Part shown: positions 5,821 through 7,612 of the stretch, piece after piece
Layout: every line of letters begins with the position of its first letter
Position numbering within the stretch: the first letter of the stretch is position 1
Assembly: GCA_903823545.1 (NCBI GenBank)
Contig: CAIJTL010001602.1
Span: 1 to 7,612, forward strand
Source: an uncultured Planctomycetaceae bacterium
GTDB taxonomy: Bacteria > Planctomycetota > Planctomycetia > Planctomycetales > Planctomycetaceae
Direction: 5' to 3'
DNA: 7,612 nt
The notes under the pieces: model-generated
The model's input: the letters and a program-made list of their open reading frames with translations, nothing else
Database searches by the model: none
What the model was told of the DNA's origin: nothing
Made by a program: the position numbers and the translations under genes

Positions 5821-7612
5821 TTAGGAATTAGCCATCGCGACTCCTTGACGGAGGATCGCCGCCTGCACCATCCCCAGCGATTCAACCTGCGTGTCTCGGG
5901 AGATTTCGTTCAAACTCAATATGGATAACCGAGAGAATGCAGATGAGGTGATGTGTCGCAAACCGAGTCGCACGGCGGACGAAGTCGTCAACACGGCAGT
6001 CGCATCCGTATTGCCAATCCATTCTGACAGCGATTGGCGAATGGCATCGCTTGTGGGAAATGACAACCTGGCGATCAGGCCCGTCTCGCTGAAGTCAACA
6101 CCAGCGGCGATGACGTCTTCTAAGTCAGGGTCCAGCATCAGGACTCGCAGTATGCGATTTGAATCGCGATGGCTTTGGCAGATTGTTCGCCCCAATGCCG
6201 CTCGAACATATTCTGTGAGCAGAATGGGGTTCTTGGTTTGTTCGGCGTGATCGGCCAACGTCTCAAGGATCGCTTCGAGATCGCGGATGGGGACTCGTTC
6301 GCGGAGCAAGTTTTCTAGAACGAGATGCACTTGAGCCGGCTTGAGCAAGCCTGGAATCAACTCATCAACAACCTTCGGCGACGTCTGCCGCAGGTTGTCG
6401 AGCAACGCATGAACTTGCTGACGTGTGAGCAATTCAGCCGCATGTTCGCGGACCACTTCGTGAAGATGTCCGAACAACGCATCGGTCGGATTTTTCACGA
6501 GATAGCCGAGCATTTCGGCGCGATCGCGTTGTGAAGGTTCAATCCAAATTGCTGCGTGACCAGTCGCGGGGTCAATTGTTCGTTGTCCCGAAAGGTCGCC
6601 CGTCACGAACGAAGTCTTCACCGCCAGGAGCCGATCAATGCGTGCTTCACCGGTCGCAACCGGAATGCCTCGCATCTTGAACTCATAGCTGAACGGCTCC
6701 ATTTGAATGTTGTCTTTGACTCGAATCTTCGGCAGCAACATGCCGAGTTCCTGAGCGATCCGACTGCGGACCTCAGAGATGTTCGACAGCAAGTTTCCGT
6801 TTTGAGCAAACGTCACGAGGCCACCACCGATAGTCAATTCCATCGGATCGACGCGGAGGTGATCTTCGAGTTTCGGTTGTGGCTTGGGAGTTGTTTCTGG
6901 GGGAGATTTCGCGGCGATTTCGACCGGCTTAACCAAACCCTTTCGCAACATCACACCGACTGCGACGCAACCCGCTCCCATCGAAAGCAGCGGGATCATC
7001 GGCAGACCCGTGAAAGACATGGCTCCTAAGAACCCAGCGGCCAGAAACAGCGCTTCGGGATGTCGGAAGGTCTGCCCGACAACATCACCACGCAGATCAC
7101 TGTCGGACGACGAGCGAGTCACAATCAAACCGGCCGCCAACGAAACGAGAAATGCAGGAACCTGTGATACGAGCCCGTCGCCGATCGTCAACCGCGTGAA
7201 GATATCGGCGGCTTCACCGATCGGCAGATCGTACTCAAAGATCCCCATGTAGAGTCCGCCGATGACGTTGATCGCCATGATGACCAATCCGGCGACCGCA
7301 TCGCCCCGGACGAATTTGCTCGCGCCGTCCATCGCCGCGTAGAAGTCCGCTTGTCGAATCAAATCGTCACGCCGCTGTCGAGCTTGCTCGTGACTAATCG
7401 CACCGGCGTTTTGATCGGCGTCGATCGCCATCTGCTTGCCGGGTAAGCCGTCGAGCGCAAATCGTGCAGCCACTTCGCTGATGCGAGTCGCTCCCTTCGT
7501 GATCACCAAAAACTGGATGGCCACAATAATGAGAAAGACGACGAGTCCGACGGCGATCTGGTCGCCGGAAACGAACTGCGAAAACGCTTCAATGACCTTG
7601 CCAGCCGCTTGC
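5821..7612 (-). CDS. flhA: FlhA, flagellar type III export gate protein (N-terminus cut by window edge)
   Basis: The frame runs from the TAA at 5821 to the right edge, about 597 residues of a protein usually near 700; roughly the first 100 residues, with three membrane helices, lie outside. FlhA is a ring-forming membrane protein of the flagellar export gate that takes up chaperone-substrate complexes and couples export to proton flow. Visible parts: AGKVIEAFSQFVSGDQIAVG, the fourth membrane helix, then the FHIPEP signature TKGATRISEVAARFALDGLPGKQMAIDADQNAGAI (7415-7519), then AMDGASKFVRGDAVAG and TIGDGLVSQVPAFLVSLAAGLIV. Two further membrane helices follow, then a linker rich in Pro and Lys near 6890, and the cytoplasmic domain that forms the nonameric ring. 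The charged residues known to matter in the Salmonella protein (Arg and Asp in ARFALD, Asp/Lys/Asp in MDGASKFVRGD) are present. An internal GTG at 7524 is not the start. It leads into flhF after 66 bp. Confidence 0.97.
   Translation of the reverse strand, partial: QAAGKVIEAFSQFVSGDQIAVGLVVFLIIVAIQFLVITKGATRISEVAARFALDGLPGKQMAIDADQNAGAISHEQARQRRDDLIRQADFYAAMDGASKFVRGDAVAGLVIMAINVIGGLYMGIFEYDLPIGEAADIFTRLTIGDGLVSQVPAFLVSLAAGLIVTRSSSDSDLRGDVVGQTFRHPEALFLAAGFLGAMSFTGLPMIPLLSMGAGCVAVGVMLRKGLVKPVEIAAKSPPETTPKPQPKLEDHLRVDPMELTIGGGLVTFAQNGNLLSNISEVRSRIAQELGMLLPKIRVKDNIQMEPFSYEFKMRGIPVATGEARIDRLLAVKTSFVTGDLSGQRTIDPATGHAAIWIEPSQRDRAEMLGYLVKNPTDALFGHLHEVVREHAAELLTRQQVHALLDNLRQTSPKVVDELIPGLLKPAQVHLVLENLLRERVPIRDLEAILETLADHAEQTKNPILLTEYVRAALGRTICQSHRDSNRILRVLMLDPDLEDVIAAGVDFSETGLIARLSFPTSDAIRQSLSEWIGNTDATAVLTTSSAVRLGLRHITSSAFSRLSILSLNEISRDTQVESLGMVQAAILRQGVAMANS

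Noticed and set aside
6556..7252. Plus-strand frames of 157 and 122 residues
   Set aside because: Both are antisense to the strongly conserved flhA reading frame.

Overview
The window carries part of a bacterial flagellar gene cluster on the minus strand. The FlhF/FlhG/FliA set, the moderate GC and the mix of short palindromic elements in the gaps suggest a Planctomycetota-type genome, but no rRNA or other taxonomic marker is present, so this is an impression and not a proof.

Layout. On the plus strand, positions 1-747 hold the 3' end of a gene for a nucleotidyltransferase-fold protein of the NMN/NaMN adenylyltransferase type; its frame is open at the window edge. It converges on a minus-strand run that reads, in transcription order from the right edge: flhA (export-gate protein, cut by the window edge), flhF (SRP-type GTPase), flhG (MinD/ParA-type ATPase), fliA (sigma-28 type sigma factor), a possible short lipoprotein gene, and maf (nucleotide pyrophosphatase). 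The gaps hold three different palindromic elements: 802-864 between the convergent genes, 1976-2048 just after fliA, and 4210-4295 between flhF and flhG. A 450-bp non-coding stretch (2842-3291) separates flhG from fliA.

How the genes fit together. FlhA is a core part of the flagellar type III export gate. FlhF and FlhG together set where flagella are built and how many: the N-terminal helix of FlhG (a DQAxxLR motif, visible here) is known in other bacteria to stimulate the FlhF GTPase. FliA is the sigma factor for late flagellar genes. Maf and the nucleotidyltransferase are housekeeping neighbours with no evident flagellar role.

The locus is mostly ordinary. I did not find a convincing new system. 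The most notable coding observation is in FlhG: the switch-I aspartate (second Asp of the usual D-x-D-x-G motif, equivalent to E. coli MinD D40) is replaced by Asn. The other points of interest are the palindromic elements and the long leader of fliA.
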